Shown here piece by piece: positions 60,296 through 64,000 of a stretch of 64,000 nt of DNA. The number at the start of each line of letters is the position of its first letter. Position 1 is the stretch's first letter. The stretch covers positions 868,001 through 932,000 of the forward strand of contig NZ_JACTAH010000002.1 of the NCBI RefSeq assembly GCF_014489115.1, in the 5' to 3' direction. The position numbers and the translations under genes were made by a program. The DNA is from Thauera sedimentorum. Lineage in GTDB: Bacteria > Pseudomonadota > Gammaproteobacteria > Burkholderiales > Rhodocyclaceae. The notes below the pieces were generated by a model, which had not been told where the DNA came from, made no database searches, and saw nothing but the letters and a program-made list of their open reading frames with translations.

Positions 60296-62644
60296 ATGGC
60301 TCACCTTCCGTCCCGCGCCGGCGCGCCGGCGCTGCGACCCTGCGTTGCTGCGCTGCTGGCCGCGTTCTCGTTTTCCGCACTGGCCCAGGAGGCCGATAAC
60401 CAACTGGGCGAGGTGGTCGTCTCGGCCACCGGCTTCGAACAGAAGATCACCGATGCGCCGGCCAGCATCTCGGTGGTGACCCAGGAGGAGCTCGCCAAGA
60501 AGCCCTACATGACCCTGATCGACGCGGTGCGCGAGCTGGAGGGCGTGGACGTCGGCGAGACCGCCGACAAGACCGGGCAGAAGACCATCAGCATGCGCGG
60601 GATGGGCTCCGACTACACCCTGGTGCTGGTCGACGGAAAGCGCCAGAACAACCACGGCGACATCTACCCGAACAGCTTCGGCGGCAACCAGTTCAACCAC
60701 ATCCCGCCGCTCGATGCCATCGAGCGCATCGAGGTGATCCGCGGCCCCGCGTCCACGCTGTACGGCGCCGACGCGCTGGGCGGGGTGATCAACATCATCA
60801 CCAAGAAGAACGTGAGCAAATGGACCGGGTCGATCACCGTCGGCCGCAGCTTCCAGAGCGACGATGCCTTCGGCGAGGACACCACCACCGACTTCAGTCT
60901 GCGCGGCCCCATCGTGCCCGGCCTGCTGGCGATGAGCCTGCGCGGCAGCCTTTACGAGCGCGACGCCTCCAACCCGGAGTTCGAGGATGCCGTGGACCCG
61001 AATGGCGTGACCCGCACCCGGGTGCTCGGCTTCGGTGGCGGCGGCAAGACGGTCGACAACACCAACAAGGCGCTGGGCTTCAGCCTGTACCTGACGCCCA
61101 CCGACAATCAGCGTATCAGCTTCGATTTCGACGCCTCGAAGCAGGTCTATGACAACAGCCCCTTCGAGTCGAACGGCACCATCGCCTATCCGCTCGGCAC
61201 GGTCGACAGCATAGCCACCATCTGGCGTGCCAGCGGCGGCAAGGTCCAGCCGCGGGCAGGATATGCCGACGAGCAGGAGTTCACCCGCGACTCGTGGTCC
61301 ATCAGCCATGAGGGCAAGTGGGACTTCGGTACCAGCTTCGTCGCGCTGTCCTATGTAGAGACCGACAATAACGGCCGTACCCTGCCCTTCACCGTGGCCG
61401 AGCGCGAGCTCCTGCAGCAGATCTACGACGCCGCCGGCCCCTATGCCGGCTTGAGCGTGGACGAGCGCAAGGCCATCGCCGAAGCCACCTTCCTGCCGCG
61501 GCGCAAGCGCACGCTGCAGAGCAACCAGTACACCCTGGACGGCCGCCTCGACATCCCGCTGTCCAACCTGGCCGGCGACCACCTGTTGGTGCTGGGTGGG
61601 CAGGTCATCCGCGGCGAACTGGAGGACGGCGTGTTCGGCATGGAATCGGGCGCCCCGGGCAAGGTCCAGGAACACAACATGTGGTCGGTGTTCGTCGAGG
61701 ACAACTGGATGCCGACCGACGCCTTCACGCTGACCGCCGGCCTGCGCCACGACGACCACGAGATGTTCGGCACCAATCTCTCGCCGCGCCTGTACGGCAC
61801 CTACAAGCTCGGCTCGCTGTGGACCCTGAAGGGCGGGATCAGCACCGGCTACAAGACACCCAAGACCACCGACCTCTATGACGGCGTCACCGGTTTCGGC
61901 GGCCAGGGCACCTCGCCCTTCGTCGGCAACCCCGACCTCAAGCCCGAGAAGAGCCGCAACACCGAGCTCGCGGTGTACTGGAACCATCCCAGCCGCCACA
62001 ACTTCAACCTCACGGTGTTCCGCAACGACTTCAAGGACAAGATCATGTCCGGCGAGGCCACGCAGAGCTGCGACGTCACCGGCGGCGTGCGTCCGTGCGT
62101 GAATCTCGGTGACTACACCAGCCTCGGCTACACCAGCTACAGCCAGAAGATCAACGTGGACGAAGCCCGCATCCAGGGCGTGGAAATCGCCGGGCGCTGG
62201 CAGATGCTGAACACGCTGGCGCTGCGCGGCAACTACACCTACACCGACAGCGAGCAGCTGAGCGGCGCCGACAGGGGCCTGCCGCTGACCAACTCGGCCA
62301 AGCACATGCTCAACGCTACGCTCGACTGGCAGGCCATGCCCAAGCTCAACGTGTTCCTCACCATGGAGGCGCGCTCCAAGCGCTACCGTGGCAAGGACGC
62401 GGACAACAAGCCCCGCTACTTCAAGGACTACGAGGTCTTCCACCTCGGGGCGAGCTACGCGCTGTCGAAGAACTTCACGCTCAATGCGCGCGTGAACAAC
62501 CTGCTGGACGAGGACTTCACCACCTACTCCTTCGTGAGCTGCACCAGCGGCAGCCAGTGCGTGGGCGGCTGGGCGCCGGAGGACGATTACAACAACAAGG
62601 ACAAGGCCCGCAGTTTCTGGGTCAGCCTGAACGCCCGCTTCTGA
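60296..62644 (+). CDS. TonB-dependent outer-membrane receptor (catecholate-siderophore/colicin I type)
   Basis: A 782-residue receptor. The signal peptide is about 30 residues ending SALAQEADN. A TonB box like EVVVSATG follows, then the plug (KTISMRGMGSDYTLVLVDGK, RIEVIRGPASTLYGADALGG) and a 22-strand barrel ending in WVSLNARF with the terminal Phe required for export. The style is CirA/FepA. ATG at 60296 follows GAGGGG. The Fur box and adjacent TonB system support iron-siderophore uptake; the actual siderophore is unknown. Confidence 0.92.
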   Translation: MAHLPSRAGAPALRPCVAALLAAFSFSALAQEADNQLGEVVVSATGFEQKITDAPASISVVTQEELAKKPYMTLIDAVRELEGVDVGETADKTGQKTISMRGMGSDYTLVLVDGKRQNNHGDIYPNSFGGNQFNHIPPLDAIERIEVIRGPASTLYGADALGGVINIITKKNVSKWTGSITVGRSFQSDDAFGEDTTTDFSLRGPIVPGLLAMSLRGSLYERDASNPEFEDAVDPNGVTRTRVLGFGGGGKTVDNTNKALGFSLYLTPTDNQRISFDFDASKQVYDNSPFESNGTIAYPLGTVDSIATIWRASGGKVQPRAGYADEQEFTRDSWSISHEGKWDFGTSFVALSYVETDNNGRTLPFTVAERELLQQIYDAAGPYAGLSVDERKAIAEATFLPRRKRTLQSNQYTLDGRLDIPLSNLAGDHLLVLGGQVIRGELEDGVFGMESGAPGKVQEHNMWSVFVEDNWMPTDAFTLTAGLRHDDHEMFGTNLSPRLYGTYKLGSLWTLKGGISTGYKTPKTTDLYDGVTGFGGQGTSPFVGNPDLKPEKSRNTELAVYWNHPSRHNFNLTVFRNDFKDKIMSGEATQSCDVTGGVRPCVNLGDYTSLGYTSYSQKINVDEARIQGVEIAGRWQMLNTLALRGNYTYTDSEQLSGADRGLPLTNSAKHMLNATLDWQAMPKLNVFLTMEARSKRYRGKDADNKPRYFKDYEVFHLGASYALSKNFTLNARVNNLLDEDFTTYSFVSCTSGSQCVGGWAPEDDYNNKDKARSFWVSLNARF

Positions 62645-62777
62645 CGCGGTCGTGAGGTCGAAGGCGGGTCCGTCGCCGTTTGCGGCGCGACCCGCCCCGG
62701 CCCGCGCGCCGTCGTCCGGAGCTCCGGTGTTCCGGCCCTTGGCCGCAGCAAGGACACCTTTTCCGCACCCGATCCGT

Positions 62778-63464
62778 ATGCCTACCTACCCTCCGCCTTC
62801 CGCTGACGCATCTTCCGCCACCGCCATCGCCGCGCCCGCGCCGCCTCGTGCGCGCCGGGCAGCGTGGCTGCGCACCCTGCACCAATGGCACTGGGTGAGC
62901 TCCGCGCTGTGTCTGTTCGGCATGCTGCTGTTCGCGGTCACCGGCATCACGCTCAACCATTCGGGTGCCATCGAGTCGCGCCCGCAGGTGGAGACGCGCA
63001 GCGCCGGCCTGCCGCAGGCGCTGCTCCTGGCCTTGCGCGAGCAGGCCGGGCGGATGGAGGGCGAGGAGGCCGCCTTGCCGCCGGCCGCGGAGCGCTGGCT
63101 GGCCGAGGTCCTCGACGTCCGGCCCGCCGGTCGTGCGGCCGAGTGGGCAGAGGACGAGGTCTATCTGGCGCTGCCGCGCCCGGGCGGCGACGCCTGGCTG
63201 AGGTTCGACCTGCAGAGCGGCGAGGCCGAGTACGAGCTGACCGACCGCGGGCTGATCGCCTGGCTCAACGACCTGCACAAGGGGCGCAACAGCGGCGCGG
63301 CCTGGAGCCTGTTCATCGACCTGTTCGCGCTGGCCTGCGTGGTCTTCTCGATCACCGGCCTGCTCATCCTGCAGGTCCACGCCGCCAGTCGCGCCGCCGT
63401 GTGGCCGGTGGTAGGCCTCGGGGTGGTGCTGCCGGCGCTGCTGGTCATCCTCTTTATTCACTAG
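62778..63464 (+). CDS. PepSY-associated membrane protein
   Basis: A 228-residue inner-membrane protein: helix near 43-64 (WVSSALCLFGMLLFAVTGIT) preceded by LRTLHQWHW, a periplasmic middle with GDAWLRFDLQSGEAEYELT, and two C-terminal helices (FIDLFALACVVFSITGLLIL and a final LGVVLPALLVILFIH). This is the short PepSY_TM form found beside TonB receptors; the longer forms are linked to ferric-siderophore reduction. Start codon support is weak. It is followed 14 bases later by a DUF2271 gene. Confidence 0.8.
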   Translation: MPTYPPPSADASSATAIAAPAPPRARRAAWLRTLHQWHWVSSALCLFGMLLFAVTGITLNHSGAIESRPQVETRSAGLPQALLLALREQAGRMEGEEAALPPAAERWLAEVLDVRPAGRAAEWAEDEVYLALPRPGGDAWLRFDLQSGEAEYELTDRGLIAWLNDLHKGRNSGAAWSLFIDLFALACVVFSITGLLILQVHAASRAAVWPVVGLGVVLPALLVILFIH

Positions 63465-63478
63465 TTGTGGAGCATCCC

Positions 63479-63991
63479 ATGCACAAGACCGTGCTTCTCG
63501 CCCTCGGCCTGCTCGTGGCGGCGCCGGCGCTCTCCGCCGGCATCGAGGTCGACATCGAACTGCCGCGCATCGACGTGGCCGACTACCGGCGCCCCTATGT
63601 CGCGGTGTGGCTGGAACGCCCCGACAACAGCGTGGCCGCCAATCTGGCCGTCTGGTACGACGTGAAGATGCGCAACGGCGAAGGTACCAAGTGGCTGAAG
63701 GACATCCGCCAGTGGTGGCGGCGCGCCGGACGCGACATGCAGGTGCCGGTGGATGGCGTCACCAGCGCGACCCGCCATCCCGGCGCGCACCGGCTCGCTT
63801 TCACGGCCGGCGACGCGCCCCTGGGCGAACTGGCGGCCGGATCGTATCGCCTGGTGGTCGAGGCCTCGCGCGAGCACGGTGGCCGCGAAGTGCTGACGCT
63901 GCCCTTCGACTGGCCGCCGCGTGAGGCTGTGGTGCGCGAGGCGCGCGGGGAGCGCGAACTGGGCAAGGTCGCCGTGCACCTGAAGCCCTGA
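63479..63991 (+). CDS. DUF2271 periplasmic protein
   Basis: A 170-residue secreted protein with a short signal (MHKTVLLALGLLVAAPALSA) and the DUF2271 pattern: IEVDIELPRID, YVAVWLERPDN, KWLKDIRQWWR near the middle and YRLVVEASREHGGREVLTLP near the end. Members occur beside PepSY proteins and flavin-transfer enzymes in iron-uptake loci. The continuation of the locus lies beyond the window. Confidence 0.82.
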   Translation: MHKTVLLALGLLVAAPALSAGIEVDIELPRIDVADYRRPYVAVWLERPDNSVAANLAVWYDVKMRNGEGTKWLKDIRQWWRRAGRDMQVPVDGVTSATRHPGAHRLAFTAGDAPLGELAAGSYRLVVEASREHGGREVLTLPFDWPPREAVVREARGERELGKVAVHLKP

Positions 63992-64000
63992 ATTCCATCA

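Overview
The window is uniformly GC-rich DNA, almost fully coding. It carries a molybdenum nitrogenase cluster (nifHDK, nifT, ferredoxin, NafY-like protein), draT, a complete modABCDE/molbindin locus, a benzoate/fatty-acid style CoA-ester pathway and TonB-linked iron uptake. This mix fits a diazotrophic betaproteobacterium of the Azoarcus/Thauera/Azospira kind (Rhodocyclales). That placement is an inference from gene content and style, not a database match. No tRNA, rRNA, CRISPR array or intact insertion sequence was recognised.

Layout. (1) 1-1702: end of an aldo/keto reductase and an AraC-type regulator. (2) 1929-14333: one long co-directional operon with a five-gene branched-chain-amino-acid-type ABC importer, a CoA ligase, a PaaG-like crotonase, an acyl-CoA dehydrogenase, a thiolase, a short-chain dehydrogenase and a second CoA ligase. 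Together these look like uptake, activation and beta-oxidation of a carboxylic acid. (3) 14452-27176: a nitrogen-fixation island. A SIR2-like gene and a bacteriohemerythrin form a minus-strand operon with a textbook sigma-54 promoter and a NifA-type upstream site. Next come a split Aer-like aerotaxis pair, two uncharacterised genes (one resembling the front half of ISL3 transposases) behind a sigma-54-like promoter, draT, and nifHDK-nifT-fdx-nafY-orf90 behind a sigma-54 promoter with a NifA site. (4) 27521-36836: thpR, a family-6 type DNA glycosylase, a Cache chemoreceptor, recB and recD (no recC), and an unknown protein. (5) 37024-42475: molybdate locus, with look-alike ModE operators in front of modG, modD and modE. 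(6) 42532-51129: metallo-hydrolase, a three-gene signalling unit (REC-winged helix-GGDEF protein, LysM/FecR envelope protein, CHASE2 histidine kinase), mscL, an AsmA-like protein and an FAH-family enzyme. (7) 51353-63991: iron section with hemP, bfd, bfr, tonB-exbB-exbD, an Irr/PerR-like Fur-family regulator, a MacA/MacB/NodT exporter, a TonB-dependent receptor, and PepSY and DUF2271 proteins.

How the parts fit. Molybdate import supplies the FeMo cofactor; iron import, storage and mobilisation supply Fe-S clusters; DraT can switch off NifH by ADP-ribosylation. The hemerythrin and the Aer-like pair suggest oxygen handling tied to nitrogen fixation. The most interesting signal is the apparent NifA/sigma-54 control of the SIR2-like and hemerythrin genes, which puts a possible NAD-binding protein and an oxygen-binding protein in the nitrogenase regulon beside NAD-dependent draT.

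A REP-like palindrome family (core GCGGCCTTGGCCGC or GCGGGCAAGCCCGC, next to CTCCTAC) recurs in at least eight intergenic places. At two unrelated loci (about 20.0-20.3 kb and 35.9-36.3 kb) the 3' end of the preceding gene has been tandemly duplicated together with its REP pair, leaving coding remnants.
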